A stretch of 64,000 nt of DNA from Cynocephalus volans (taxonomy: Eukaryota > Chordata > Mammalia > Dermoptera > Cynocephalidae), in contig NC_084462.1 in assembly GCF_027409185.1 (NCBI RefSeq), positions 23,473,577 to 23,537,576 on the forward strand, given 5' to 3'. Position 1 is the first letter of the stretch. Each line of letters starts with the position of its first letter. The translations under genes were made by a program, and so were the position numbers. Under the pieces are notes generated by a model, which saw only the letters and a list, made by a program, of their open reading frames with translations, did not search any database and was not told where the DNA came from. Shown piece by piece: positions 37,401-49,695 of the stretch.

Positions 37401-38435
37401 CTTTCCATCTACTACCTTTATGTTTAGATTGTTGTTTTTCAAGTTCTTTGAGGTGTAGTGTTAGGTCTTTTATTTTAAGTGTTTCCGTTGTTTTGATATA
37501 AGCATTTATTGCAATAAATTTGCCTCCTAGTACTCCTTTTTCAGTATCCCACAGGTTGTGGTATGATGTATGTTTATTTTCATTAGTTTCTAGAAAATTT
37601 TGATTTCTTTTTAAATTTGTTTTGGACCCATAGGTCATTCAGGAGCCTATTATTTAGTTTCCTTTTATTTGTATAGCTTGCAGAGTTTTGCTTATTGTTT
37701 ATTTCCAATTTTAGTACATTGTGGTCAGAAAAGATACTTGGAATGATTTCAATTTTTAAAAATTTGCTGAGACTAGATCTGTGACCTAATATGTGGTCTA
37801 TCCTGGAGAATGTAGCATGAGCTGATGAGGATAAAGTATATTATTTAGTTTTTGTGTGAAATGTTTTATATATATCTGTCTGGTCCAGTTGGTGTAAGGT
37901 GTAGATTAAATCCTGTGTCTCTTTGTTGACTTGTTGCCCAGAAGATCTGTCCCATTCTGAGAGAGGGGTGTTCAGATTACCCAGTATTAATATATTAGGG
38001 CCTATTTCTTTCCTTAGGTCTAAGAGTGTTTGCTTTATATATCTAGGTACTGCAGTATTGGGTGCATACATGTTTATGACTGTTATGCGTTCTAGCTGGA
38101 TAGATTCCTTTATCAGTATATAGTGTCCTTCTTTGACTCTTTTTATGATTTTGGTTTAAAGTCTATTTTGCCCAATATAAGAATAGCTACTCCTGATCGT
38201 TTTTGGTTTGCATATGCATGGTATATTTTTTTCCATCCCTTCACTTTTAGTCTATGTGTGTCTCTACAGGTGAGGTGGATCTCTTGAAGACAGCATATAC
38301 TTGGGTCTAGCTTTTTAATCCAATCAGTCAGTCTGTGTCTTTTGAACGGGGAGTTTCATCCATTCACATTTAGGGTAGTTATTGACAAGTGTTGCTTAAT
38401 TCCTATCATTTAATTTCTTCTTGATTTTTTAAGTA
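34455..38435 (-). mobile_element. Old LINE-1 host element, 3' part (3' end and ORF2)
   Basis: Minus-strand L1 with tail at about 34460 (TTTATTATTATTATTAGG). Broken ORF2 pieces follow, including C-terminal peptides with [12 protein letters not shown] at about 34900 and EN-domain pieces at about 37850-38070. Multiple frameshifts and stops. It stops abruptly near the ORF2 start at about 38435, where a second L1 begins. Its inter-ORF and ORF1 parts resume at about 43412. Confidence 0.8.
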
Positions 38436-41400
38436 TGTTTAAAAAATTAACTAATTAATTAATTTATTTTTATTTCATCAATATACAATGTAGTTGATTT
38501 TTGTGTCCCTTTACCGATTTCTCCCTCCCCAATCTTTCTCCCCCCCTCACCCATCAACATCATATCTGTTCACATCTCATAACAAGTTCAAGGAATTGTG
38601 ATGGTCACATCTTCTTCCTTGTTCCCCCATTTGTTCATGTATTTATTTATTTATTTATAGCTCCCACGAATAAAAGAGAACCCCTTCTCTTTCTGTGCCT
38701 GACTTATTTCACTTAATATAATTTTTTCTAAGTCCATCCATGTTGCTGCAAATGGTAGTATTTCATTCTTTTTTATGGCAGAGTAGAATTCCATTCTGTA
38801 GGTATACCACATTTTCCATATCCGCTCATCTGATGATGGACATTTGGGCTGGTTCCAACTCTTGGCTATTGTAAATAGTGCTGCAGTAAACCTCGTAGTA
38901 CAGGTATCCCTTTGACATGATGATTTCCATTCTTCTGGGAATATTTCCAGCATTGGAATAGCTGGGTCATATGGTAGATCTATCTGTAGTTGTTTGAGGA
39001 GCCTCCAAATCATTTTCTGTAAAAGCTGTAGCATTTTGCAGTCCCACCAACAGTATAGGAGGGTTCCTTTTTCTCTGCAACTTTGCCAGCATTTATCATT
39101 CTCAGTCTTATGAATATTAGCCATCCTAACTGGAGAGAGATGGCATCTCAGCGTGGTTTTGATTTGTATTTCCCAAATGCTGAGCAATGTTGAGCATTTT
39201 TTCATGTGTCTGTTGGCCATTCATATGTCTTCCTTTGAGAAATGCCTATTCAGCTCCTTTGCTCATTTTTAAATTGGGTTACTTGTTTTTTTACTGTAAA
39301 GTTGTTCGAGTTCCTTGTATATTCTGAATATTAATCCTTTATCAGCTGTATATTTTGCAAATATTTTCTCCCACTCTGTTGGTTGTCTTTTAACTCTGTT
39401 GATTGTTTCTTTTGCTGTGCAGAAGCCTTTAAGTTTGATGTAACTCCATTTTTAAATTTTTTCTTTGGTTGCCTTTGCTTTGGGGTTCCTTTTCATGATA
39501 TCTGTACCCACTCCTACTTCTTGAAGTGTTTCTCCTTAAAACCCCTTTAAGGAGTTTTATTGTTTCAGGTTGTATATTTAATTCTTCATTTTAAGTTGAT
39601 TTTGGTATATGGTGAGAGGTATGGTTCTAGTTTCATTCTCCTGCATATGGATATCCCGTTTTCTCCACACCATTTGCTGAAGATGCCGTGTCTTCCCCTG
39701 TGTGTAGACTTGGTGCCTTTGTCAAAGATCAGATGGCTGTAGTTGTATGGGTTGATTTCTGGATTCTCTATTCTATTACATTTTTTGCTGTGTCTGTTTT
39801 TATGCCAGTACCTTGCTGTTTTGGTTATTATAGCTTTGTAGTATAGTTTAAAGTCAGGTAGTGTTATGTCTCCAGCTTTAATTTTTTTGCTCAGATTGGC
39901 TTTGGATATGCATGGTCTTTTGTTATTCCATATCAATATGTGGATAGTTTTTTCCATTTCGGAGAAAAGTATCACTGGAATTTTGATGGCGATTGCATTG
40001 AATCTGTAGATTTCTTTGGGTAGTATGGACATTTTCATAGTGTTGATTCTTCCAATCCAAGAGCATGGGATATCTTTCCATCTTCTTGTGTCCTCTTTAA
40101 TTTCTCTCAGCGTGGTTTGTAGTTCTCATTATAGAGATTTTTCACAGACATGGGTAACTCTATTACTAAGAATTTTATTTTTTTGGTGGCTATTGTAAAT
40201 GGGCAAGCTTTCTTGATTTCTCTTTCTGCACATTCACTATCGGAGAATAAAAACTGCTACTGATTTTATTGTGTTGATTTTTTATCCTGCAGTTTTCCTG
40301 AAATCATTTATCAAAATGATTGTTTTGTAGAGGCTTTAGGCTATTTAATATATAGGATCATGTCATCTGCAAACAGGGACAGCTTGACTTCATCTTTTCC
40401 AATCTGAATGCCATTTATTTCCTTCTCTTCTCTGATTGCTCTCGCTGGTACTTCCAACCCTATGTTGAATAGGAGTGGTGAGAGTGGTGAGAGTGGGCAT
40501 CGTTGTCTAGTTCCTGTTCTTAAAGGAAAAGCTTTCAGCTTTTCCCCATTCAGGATGATATTGGCAGTGGGTTTAACATATATGGCTTTAATTATGTTGA
40601 GATACTTTCCATCTGTTCATAACTTGTAGGAGTCTTTATTATGAATGAGTGTTGAAATTTATCAAATGCTTTTCCAGCATCTATAGAGATGATCCTATGG
40701 TCCTTGTCTTTGATTTTATTGATATGGTGTTTCACATTTATTGATTTGCATATGTTGAGCCAACCTTGCATCCCTGGGATGAATCCCACTTGTTTATGGT
40801 GTATAATTTTGTGTATGTGTTGCTTTATTCTGTTAGCTAGTATTTTATTGAGGATTTTTTCATCCATTTACATCAAGGATATTGGCCTGTAGTTTCCTTT
40901 TTTAGTTGTATCTTTACCTGGTTTTGGTATCAGGATGATGTTTGCTTCATAGAATGAGTTTGGGAGAACTGCCTCTGTTTCAATCTTTTGGAATAGTTTG
41001 TAAAGAGTTGGTGTCAATTCCTCTTTGAATATTTGGTAGAATTCTGCTGTGAATCCATCTGGTCCTGGGCTTTTTTTTGTTGGGAGCCTTCTGATAAAAG
41101 CTTCAATCTCTTTTATTGTTATTGATCTGTTCAGATTTTCTACATCATCTTGAGTCAGTTTTGGTAGTTTGTACATATCCAGAATTTTATCCATTTCTTC
41201 CAGTTTTTCAAACTTGTTGGCATATAGTTGTTTATAGTAGTCTCTTGTGATTCCTTTTATTTCAGATGTATCAGTTGTAATATTACCTTTTTCATTTCTA
41301 GTTTTTGTTATTTGGGACTTCTCTCTTCTTTTTTTAGTTAGCCATGCTAATGGTTTGTCAATTTTATTTATCTTTTCAAAAAACCAACTGTTTGATTCAC

Positions 41401-43411
41401 TGATCTTTTGTACCATTTTTTGTGTTTCAATTTCATTAAGTTCTGCTCTGACCTTAACGATTTCTTTCTGTCTGCTAACTTTGGGTTTGGATTGTTCTTG
41501 TTTTTCTAGTTCTTTAAGGTGAAGTATTAGGTTGTTCACTTGCCATATTTCCATTCTTCTGAAGTAAGCATTAAATGTAATAAATTTCCCCCTTAGTACT
41601 GCTTTTGCAGTATCCCATAGGTTTTGGTATGATGTATCATTATTTTCATTAGTATCAATAAATTTTTTGATTTCCTGTTTGATTTCTTCTTGGACCAATT
41701 TGTCATTAAGTAGAATGCTTTTTAATTTCCATGTGTTTGTATAGTTTCCAGAATTTCATTTGTTATTGATTTCTAATTTTAATCCATTGTGGTCTGAAAA
41801 AATACATGGGATAATTCCAATTTTTTTGAATTTGTTGAGACTTGATCTGTGACCTAACATATGATCTATCCTGGAGAATGACCCATGTGCTGATGAGAAG
41901 AATGAATATTCTGAGGTTGTTGGATGGAATGTTCTGTAGATATCTGCCAAGTCCAATTGGTCCAGAGTGTTGTTTAGATCTTCTGTTTCTCTGCTGATTC
42001 TTTGCCTAGATGATCTGTCTAATATTGATAGTGGGGTGTTCAGGTCCCCTGTTATTATGGTATTAGTGTCTATTTCCTTCTTTAGGTCTAATAGAGTTTG
42101 CTTTATGAATCTGGCTGCTCTGACATTGGGTGCATATATATTTATGATTGTTATGTCTTCTTGATGGATGAATTCTTTTATCATTATGTAGTGGCCCTCA
42201 TTATCTCTTTTTATGGTTTTTAGTTTAAAGTCTGTTTTATCAGATATAAGGATAGCTACTCCAGCTCATTTTTCCTTTCTGTTTGCATGGTAAATATTTT
42301 CCCATCCTTTTACTCTTAGTCTGTGTGAGTCTTTATAGGTGATGTGGGTCTCTTGAAGGCAGCATATAGTTGGGTCCTCCTTTTTTAATCCAGTCAGCAA
42401 GCCTGTGTCTTTTGATTGGAGAATTTAATCCTTTTACACTGAGAGTTGTTATTGAAAAGTGTTGATTTACTCCTATTATTTTATTGATTTTTGTTTGGAT
42501 GTCTTAGGTGTCTTTTGTTCCTTTATTTCTGATTTACTGTTTGTCTTCTGTATGTGTTGGTTTCTTGAGTTGTAGGTAAACTTTTTGTTTTTCTCTTCAT
42601 TGTTGGCATTTTTATTTTACTAATGGGTTTTGATTTTTCTTGAGTTTTTATGGCAGTGTTACTTATTTTTCAGGTACCAAACCCAGTACTCCCTTGAGAA
42701 TTTCTTGTAATTTGGCCATGTGGTAGTGAACAGGGCATTGATATTTTTTCATTTCTTCTTTCAGGTCCTGTGTACTTTTTCTCATTTCACTGTGTTGTCT
42801 GAGTTTTCTTGTGTGTCATTTAGTATCTTTGGAACTGTTGCTTGAAATTCCTTGTCAGTCATTTCAAGGACATCCTGTTCTATGGGATCCACTGCTTGAG
42901 AGTTATTAATACCCTTTGGTGATGGTGTACTTTGTTGATTTTTCATATTTCTAGTATCTTTGCTTTGGTGTTTAGTCATTGTGGCAGGGAATTTCATGGT
43001 CCACTCGTTCGACCCTAATGTCTGGGCAGGATCCTGCAGGGACTGCCATTTTGTCATGGCTGCCTTGGTGCCAGTGGGTGGGAGGCTTGGACTTCTCTGG
43101 GCCATGGGGACTGGCCTGGGCTGGGAGTCCCACAGTGGCACCTACCTGTTCTGGTGCAGGTGGCTTGGGGCCCTGTGGGCCTGGTGACTTTAGAGCCTCT
43201 CTGGGTGGCAGGCACTGGCCTGGGCTTGGAGTCCTGCAGCAGTGCCTACCTGCTCTGGCATGGGTGCCTCAAGTTGCATTGGCCCGGCAGCTCTTGGGCC
43301 TCTGTGGGGGCCTCTCTGGGTGGTGCATGGTGGTCTTGCCTGGGAGCCCTGCAGTGGCACCTACCTGCTGTGGTGCCGGTGCCCCAAGGTGTGTGTGCCC
43401 AGCCTAAATAT
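38436..43411 (-). mobile_element. Second LINE-1 inserted in the old one (decayed ORF2, shortened ORF1)
   Basis: The 3' end is marked by a TAATTAATTAATTTATTTTT tail and TCATCAATATACAATGTAG. ORF2 pieces run to about 42480. The largest open pieces on the minus strand are 40868-41698 (276 codons, with [18 protein letters not shown] of the reverse-transcriptase domain) and 41756-42184 (endonuclease part). ORF1 has an internal deletion near 42720-42740, joining its C-terminal part to the N-terminal 42782-43141 piece. A GC-rich 5' UTR piece ends at about 43411. Confidence 0.8.
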
Positions 43412-44449
43412 CTTTTGGTCATCATTTCCCCTTTTATTTCTCTTCCTCAATGTTAGTTTAGATTTAAGGTGGGATGATTTACCTTCTTTTTCTTTCTTGC
43501 TGGCATTTTTGTTTTAATGGTGGGTTTTGCTCTTTCTTGTATATTTGTGATAGTAGTCACCATTATTCACATTCCAGTTCAATGACTCCCTTGAGTATTT
43601 CTTGCAGGGCTGGTCGGGTGGTGGTCAACTTCCACAACTTTTGTTTCTCTGGGAAATACACTATTTCCCCCTCATTTCTGAAGGAGAGCCTTGTGGGGTA
43701 AAGGGTTCTTGGCTGGCAATTTTTTTCTTTTAGTATTTTGAATATATCATTCCACTTTCTTCTGGCCTGTAGGGTTTCAGTTGAGAAGCTGGCTGTTAGT
43801 CTGATGGGGTACCCCATAAGTGACCTGATGCTTTTCTCTTGTTGCTTTCAGAATTCTCTCTTAGTCTTTGAGCTTTGCAAATTTAACTATAATGTATCTT
43901 GGGGAGGATCTTTTTGGATTGAATCTATTTGGGGACCTTTGAGCTTCCTGGGTCAGAAGGTCTGTATTTTGCCTATACGTGGGAAGTTTTCTGTTACTAT
44001 TCCTTGAATAGATTTTCAATACCTTTTCCATTCTTCTCCCCTTCTGGAATACCAAAAATTGGGATGCTAGAGTGGTTGAGGTTGTCTGCTATCTCTCTTA
44101 GATTTTCCTTGTTATTTTTAATTCTTTTTTTTTTTTGACTGGTAAGGGGATCGCAGCCCTCTGCACGGTGTTGTCCGCACCACGCTCAGCCAGTGAGCAC
44201 ATGGGCCATCCCTATATAGGATCCGAACCCATGGCCTCAGCGCTACCAGTGTTGCACTGTCCCGAGTGAGCCATAGGGCCAGCCCTTTAATTCTTTTTTC
44301 CTTTTTTGTCTGCCCGATTTATTTTGAAAAGACCATCTTCAAGATCTGAAATTCTTTCTTCTCTTTGCTCTACCCTGCTGCTCAAGCTCTCCATTGTGCT
44401 TTTTATTTCATTGAGTGAATCTTTCATTTCTAGAAGTTCTGCTACACTT
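43412..44449 (-). mobile_element. Old LINE-1 host element, middle part (ORF1)
   Basis: Resumes with inter-ORF text and broken ORF1, for example 43563-43817 on the minus strand with FSTETLQARRKWNDIFKILK. A t-SINE at 44131 and a full-length L1 at 44450 interrupt it. It resumes at 51222. Confidence 0.75.
44131..44285 (-). mobile_element. t-SINE inserted in old L1 ORF1
   Basis: Perfect 14-bp target-site duplications TTTAATTCTTTTTT lie at 44117-44130 and 44286-44299. The poly(T) then GACTGGTAAGGGGATCGCAG and the end AGCCATAGGGCCAGCCC mark a minus-strand dimeric t-SINE. Confidence 0.9.
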
Positions 44450-44634
44450 TATTTATTTATTTATTTTTTGAATTTTATTTTGTCGATATACATTGTAGCT
44501 GATTATTGCTCGCCATCACCAAAACCTCCCTCCCTTCTCCCTCCCCCCCTCCCCCCCAACAATGTCCTTTCTGTTTGCTTGTTGTATCAACTTCAAATAA
44601 TTGTGGTTGTTATATCTTCTTCCCCCCCCCGGTT

Positions 44635-44665
44635 TGTGTGTGTGTGTGTGTATGTGTGTGTGTGA
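44635..44665. repeat. (GT)n run within the L1 3' UTR
   Basis: A short GTGTGT run interrupted by one A, next to a C8-C9 tract. Part of the L1 3' UTR. Confidence 0.8.
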
Positions 44666-44681
44666 ATTTATATATTAATTT

Positions 44682-47600
44682 TTAGCTCCCTCCAATAAGT
44701 GAGAACATGTGGTATTTCTCTTTCTGTGCCTGACTTGTTTCACTTAATATAATTCTCTCAAGGTCCATCCATGTTGTTGCAAATGGCAGTATTTCATTCG
44801 TTTTTATAGCTGAGTAGTATTCCATTGTGTAGATGTACCACATTTTCCGTATCCACTCATCTGATGATGGGCATTTGGGCTGGTTCCAACTCTTGGCTAT
44901 TGTAAAGAGTGCTGCGATGAACATTGGGGAACAGGTATACCTTCGACTTGATGATTTCCATTCCTCTGGGTATATTCCCAACAGTGGGATGGCTGGGTCG
45001 TATGGTAGATCTATTTGCAAATGTTTAAGGAACCTCCATACCATTTTCCATAGAGGCTGCACCATTTTGCAGTCCCACCAACAATGTATGAGAGTTCCTT
45101 TTTCTCCGCAGCCTTGCCAGCATTTATCCTTCATAGTCTTTTGGATTTTAGCCATCCTAACTGGGGTTAGATGGTATCTCAATGTGGTTTTGATTTGCAT
45201 TTCCAGGATGCTGAGTGATGTTGAGCATTTTTTCATATGTCTGTTGGCCATTTGGATATCTTCCTTAGAGAAATGCCTACTTAGCTCTTTTGCCCATTTT
45301 TTAATTGGGTTGCTTGTTTTCTTCTTGTAAAGTTGTTTGAGTTCCTTATATATTCTGGATATTAATCCTTTGTCAGATACATATTTTGCAAATATTTTCT
45401 CCCACTCTGTTGGTTGTCTTTTAACTCTTTTAATTGTTTCTTTTGCTGTGCAGAAGCTTTTTAGTTTGATATAATCCCATTTGTTTATTTTTCCTTTGGT
45501 TGCCCGTGCTTTTGGGGTCGTATTCATGAAGTCTGTGCCCAGTCCTATTTCCTGAAGTGTTTCCCCTATGTTTTCTTTAAGAAGTTTTATTGTCTCAGGG
45601 TGTATATTTAAATCCTTAATCCATTTTGAGTTGATTTTAGTATACGGTGAGAGGTATGGATCTAGTTTCATTCTCCTGCATATCGATATCCAGTTATCCC
45701 AGCACCACTTGCTGAAGAGGCAGTCCCTTCCCCAGTGAATAGGCTTGGTGCCTTTGTCAAAGATCAGATGGCAGTAAGTGTGTGGGTTGATTTCTGGATT
45801 CTCTATTCTATTCCATTGATCAGTGTGTCTGTTTTTACGCCAGTACCATACTGTTTTGGTTATTATAACTTTGTAGTATAGCTTAAAGTCAGGTAGTGTT
45901 ATGCCTCCAGCTTTATTTTTTTTGCTGAGCATTGCTTTGGCTATTCGTGGTCTTTTATTGTTCCATATAAATGTCTGAATAGTTTTTTCCATTTCTGAGA
46001 AAAATGTCTTTGGAATTTTGATGGGGATTGCATTGAATTTGTATATCACTTTGGGTAGTATGGACATTTTCACTATGTTGATTCTTCCAATCCAAGAGCA
46101 TGGGATATCTTTCCATCTTCTTGTATCCTCTCTAATTTCTCTCAGCAGTGGTTTGTAGTTCTCATTATAGAGATTTTTCACCTCCTTGGTTAACTCAATT
46201 CCTAAGTATTTTATTTTTTTGGTGGCTATTGTAAATGGGCAGGCTTTCTTGATTTCTCCTTCTGCATGTTCACTATTGGAGAAAAGAAATGCTACTGATT
46301 TTTGTGTGTTGATTTTGTATCCTGCTACTGTGCTGAAATCATTTATCAATTCCAACAGTTTTTTTGTAGAGGTTTTAGGCTGTTCGATATATAGGATCAT
46401 GTCATCTGCAAACAGGGACAGTTTGACTTCATCTTTTCCAATCTGGATGCCCTTTATTTCCTTCTCTTCTCTGATTGCTCTGGCTAGTACTTCCAACACT
46501 ATGTTGAATAGGAGTGGTGAGAGTGGGCATCCTTGTCTAGTGCCTGTTCTTAAAGGAAAAGCTTTCAGCTTTTCCCCATTCAGGATGATATTGGCAGTGG
46601 GTTTGGCATATATGGCTTTAATTATGTTGAGATACTTTCCCTCTATACCTAACTTATAGAGGGTCTTTGTCATGAATGAGTGCTGAACTTTATCAAATGC
46701 TTTTTCAGCATCTATAGAGATGATCATATGGTCCTTGTGTTTGAGTTTATTAATATGGTGTATCACATTTATTGATTTGCGTATGTTGAACCAACCTTGC
46801 ATCCCTGGGATGAATCCCACTTGATCGTGATGAATAATTTTTCGTATGTGTTGCTGTATTCTGTTTGCTAGTATTTTAGTGAGGATTTTTGCATCTATAT
46901 TCATCAAGGATATTGGCCTGTAGTTTTCTTTTTTGGTTATATCTTTACCTGGTTTTGGTATCAGGATGATGTTTGCTTCATAGAATGAGTTTGGGAGATT
47001 TGCGTCCGTTTCAATCTTTTGGAATAGTTTGTAAAGAATCGGTGTCAATTCCTCTTTGAATGTTTGGTAAAATTCTGCTGTGAATCCATCTGGTCCTGGG
47101 CTTTTCTTTGTTGGGAGCCTTCTGATAACAGCTTCAATCTCCTTTATTGTTATTGGTCTGTTCAAATTTTCTACGTCTTCACGGTTCAGTTTTGGGAGCT
47201 TGTGTGTGTCCAGAAATTTATCCATTTCCTCCAGATTTTCAAATTTGTTGGCGTATAGTTGTTTATAGTAGTCTCGAATGATTCCTTGTATTTCAGATGA
47301 ATCAGTTGTAATATCGCCTTTTTCATTTCTAATTTTTGTTATTTGAGTCTTCTCTCTTCTTTTTTTTGTTAGCCATGCTAATGGTTTGTCAATTTTATTT
47401 ATCTTTTCAAAAAACCAACTTTTTGATTCGTTGATCTTTTGAATTGTTTTTTGGTTTTCAATTTCATTCAGTTCTGCTCTGATCTTAATGATTTCTTTCC
47501 GTCTGCTAACTTTAGGATTGGATTGTTCTTGTTTTTCTAGTTCTTTAAGGTGAAGTGTTAGGTTGTTCACTTGCCATCTTTCCATTCTTCTGAAGTGAGC

Positions 47601-48509
47601 ATTTAATGCAATAAATTTTCCCCTCAATACTGCTTTTGCAGTATCCCACAGGTTTTGGTATGATGTATCATTGTTTTCATTAGTTTCAATAAACTTTTTG
47701 ATTTCCTGCTTGATTTCTTCTTGGACCCATATGTCATTAAGTAGAATGCTGTTTAATTTCCATGTGTTTGTATAGTTTCCAGAGTTTTGTTTGTTATTAA
47801 TTTCTAGTTTTAATCCATTGTGGTCTGAGAAGATACATGGGATAATTCCAATTTTTTTGAATTTATTGAGACTTGATTTGTGACCTAATATGTGATCTAT
47901 CTTGGAGAATGATCCATGTGCTGATGAGAAGAATGAATATTCTGAGGTTGTTGGGTGGAATGTTCTGTAGATATCTGCCAATTCCAATTGGTCTAGAGTC
48001 TTGTTTAGATCTTGTGTTTCTCTACTGATTCTTTGCCTAGATGATCTGTCTAATATTGACAGTGGAGTGTTCAGGTCCCCTGCTATTATGGTATTAGTGT
48101 CTATTTCCTTCTTTAGGTCTAATAGAGTTTGTTTTATAAATCTGGCTGCTCCAACATTGGGTGCGTACATATTTATGATTGTTATGTCTTCTTGATGGAT
48201 CAGTCCTTTTATCATTAAGTAGTGTCCCTCATTGTCTCTTTTTATGGTTTTTAGTTTAAAGTCTATTTTGTCAGATATAAGAATAGCCACTCCAGCTCGT
48301 TTTTCTTTTCTGTTTGCATGGTAAATCTTTTTCCATCCTTTTACTCTTAGTCTGTGTGAATCTTTATGGGTGAGGTGGGTCTCTTGTAGGCAGCATATAG
48401 TTGGGTCCTGCTTTTTGATCCAGTCAGCCAGTCTGTGTCTTTTGATTGGGGAATTTAAGCCTTTAACATTAAGAGTTGTTATTGAAAGGTGTTGATTTAT
48501 TCTTAGCAT
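44682..48509 (-). CDS. L1 ORF2p, endonuclease/reverse transcriptase, 1275 aa
   Basis: ORF2p nicks target DNA and copies RNA by target-primed reverse transcription. The length equals human ORF2p (1275). The endonuclease domain (about residues 1-240) keeps TTLNVKGLN, the catalytic Glu in QETHL, the GDLNTP motif, KIDHI and the C-terminal SDH. The Z region is followed by the reverse transcriptase with [23 protein letters not shown] and the catalytic FADD box. The C terminus has the Cys-rich segment ([18 protein letters not shown]). No stop or frameshift is seen, in contrast to every other L1 in the window. It may encode an active enzyme; activity is not shown by sequence. Confidence 0.93.
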   Translation of the reverse strand: MLRINQHLSITTLNVKGLNSPIKRHRLADWIKKQDPTICCLQETHLTHKDSHRLRVKGWKKIYHANRKEKRAGVAILISDKIDFKLKTIKRDNEGHYLMIKGLIHQEDITIINMYAPNVGAARFIKQTLLDLKKEIDTNTIIAGDLNTPLSILDRSSRQRISRETQDLNKTLDQLELADIYRTFHPTTSEYSFFSSAHGSFSKIDHILGHKSSLNKFKKIGIIPCIFSDHNGLKLEINNKQNSGNYTNTWKLNSILLNDIWVQEEIKQEIKKFIETNENNDTSYQNLWDTAKAVLRGKFIALNAHFRRMERWQVNNLTLHLKELEKQEQSNPKVSRRKEIIKIRAELNEIENQKTIQKINESKSWFFEKINKIDKPLAWLTKKRREKTQITKIRNEKGDITTDSSEIQGIIRDYYKQLYANKFENLEEMDKFLDTHKLPKLNREDVENLNRPITIKEIEAVIRRLPTKKSPGPDGFTAEFYQTFKEELTPILYKLFQKIETDANLPNSFYEANIILIPKPGKDITKKENYRPISLMNIDAKILTKILANRIQQHIRKIIHHDQVGFIPGMQGWFNIRKSINVIHHINKLKHKDHMIISIDAEKAFDKVQHSFMTKTLYKLGIEGKYLNIIKAIYAKPTANIILNGEKLKAFPLRTGTRQGCPLSPLLFNIVLEVLARAIREEKEIKGIQIGKDEVKLSLFADDMILYIEQPKTSTKKLLELINDFSTVAGYKINTQKSVAFLFSNSEHAEGEIKKACPFTIATKKIKYLGIELTKEVKNLYNENYKPLLREIREDTRRWKDIPCSWIGRINIVKMSILPKVIYKFNAIPIKIPKTFFSEMEKTIQTFIWNNKRPRIAKAMLSKKNKAGGITLPDFKLYYKVIITKTVWYWRKNRHTDQWNRIENPEINPHTYCHLIFDKGTKPIHWGRDCLFSKWCWDNWISICRRMKLDPYLSPYTKINSKWIKDLNIHPETIKLLKENIGETLQEIGLGTDFMNTTPKARATKGKINKWDYIKLKSFCTAKETIKRVKRQPTEWEKIFAKYVSDKGLISRIYKELKQLYKKKTSNPIKKWAKELSRHFSKEDIQMANRHMKKCSTSLSILEMQIKTTLRYHLTPVRMAKIQKTMKDKCWQGCGEKGTLIHCWWDCKMVQPLWKMVWRFLKHLQIDLPYDPAIPLLGIYPEEWKSSSRRYTCSPMFIAALFTIAKSWNQPKCPSSDEWIRKMWYIYTMEYYSAIKTNEILPFATTWMDLERIILSETSQAQKEKYHMFSLIGGS

Positions 48510-48696
48510 TTTATTGGTTGTTTGGTTGTCTTAGGTGTCTTTTGTTCCTTGCTTTCTGATTTACTGTTTGGTTTCTTTGTTTGTTGGTTCCTTAGGTTGT
48601 AGATAGTGTTTTTGTTAGCTTGTTTTCTCTTCATGAATGCCATTTTTATTGTACTAGCGGGTTTAGATTTTTCTTAGGTTTTTATGGCAGTGGTAG

Positions 48697-49695
48697 TTAT
48701 TTTTCAGGAACCAAACCCAGTACTCCCTTGAGGATTTCTTGTAAGGGTGGTCTTGTGGTAGTGAACTCCCGCAGTTTTTGTTTGTCTGAGAAATATACTA
48801 TTTGCCCCTCATTTCGGAAGGATAGCCTTGCAGGGTAGAGTATTCTTGGCTGGCAATCTTTGTCTTTTAGTATTTTGAAAATATCATCCCATTCCTTTCT
48901 AGCTTTTAGGGTTTGTGATGAAAAGTCTGATGTTAACCTGATTGGGGCTCCCTTATAGGTGATTTGACGCTTCTCTCTTGCAGCTTTTAAGATTCTCTCT
49001 TTGTCTCTGAGTTTTGCCAATTTGACTATGACATGTCTTGGAGAAGGCGTTTTTTGGTTGAATACGTTTGGAGATCGTTGAGCTTCCTGGATCTGAAGAT
49101 CTGTGATTTTTCCTATACCTGGGAAGTTTTCTGCCACTATTTTGTTGAATATGTTTTCAATGGAATCTCCATTTTCCTCCCCTTCTGGAATACCCATGAC
49201 TCGGATATTTGAGCGCTTGAGGTTGTCTGATATCTCTCTCAGATTTTCTTCCATGTCCTTGATTCTTTTTTCTTTCTTTTTGTCTGCTTGTGTTATTTCA
49301 AACAGCCCATCTTCAAGTTCAGAGGTTCTCTCTTCAACTTCGACAAGCCTGCTGGTTAAACTCTCTGTTGTGTTTTTTATTTTGTTGAATAACTTCTTCA
49401 GTTCAGCAAGTTCTGCTACATTTTTTTTCAGGACTTTGATTTCCTTGTACATTTCCTCTTTCAGATCCTGTATACTTTTCCTCATTTCATCATGATGTCT
49501 AGCTGAGTTTTCTTGTATCTCATTCAGTTTCCTTAGAATTATCACTCGAAATTCCTTGTCAGTTATTTCAAGGGCTTCTTGTTCTATAGGATCTAGAGTA
49601 TGAGATTTATTAACTTTTGGTGGTGTACTTTCTTGATTTTTTGTATTTCTGGTGTCTTTTTTTTGGTGTTTATTCATTGTGGCAGGGGGTTTCAC
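48697..49695 (-). CDS. L1 ORF1p, RNA-binding chaperone, 332 aa
   Basis: ORF1p coats L1 RNA as a trimer and acts as a nucleic-acid chaperone in retrotransposition. The protein starts MKPPATMNKHQKKD. Residues about 50-155 form a Leu- and Lys-rich coiled coil (LAELKKLFNKIKNTTESLTS). The RRM follows (NIRVMGIPEGEE onward). The C-terminal domain contains LKAAREKRQITYKG, the conserved REKG-like RNA-binding stretch. Length is close to human ORF1p (338). No frame break. It is separated from ORF2 by 187 bp, longer than the human inter-ORF spacer. Sequence alone cannot show whether it is expressed. Confidence 0.93.
   Translation of the reverse strand: MKPPATMNKHQKKDTRNTKNQESTPPKVNKSHTLDPIEQEALEITDKEFRVIILRKLNEIQENSARHHDEMRKSIQDLKEEMYKEIKVLKKNVAELAELKKLFNKIKNTTESLTSRLVEVEERTSELEDGLFEITQADKKKEKRIKDMEENLREISDNLKRSNIRVMGIPEGEENGDSIENIFNKIVAENFPGIGKITDLQIQEAQRSPNVFNQKTPSPRHVIVKLAKLRDKERILKAAREKRQITYKGAPIRLTSDFSSQTLKARKEWDDIFKILKDKDCQPRILYPARLSFRNEGQIVYFSDKQKLREFTTTRPPLQEILKGVLGLVPEK

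Noticed and set aside
42979-43456. Trp/Gly-rich plus-strand open frames
   Set aside because: GC-rich 5' UTR of a decayed L1 read antisense.
44833-45330. 165-codon plus-strand open frame
   Set aside because: Antisense to L1 ORF2.
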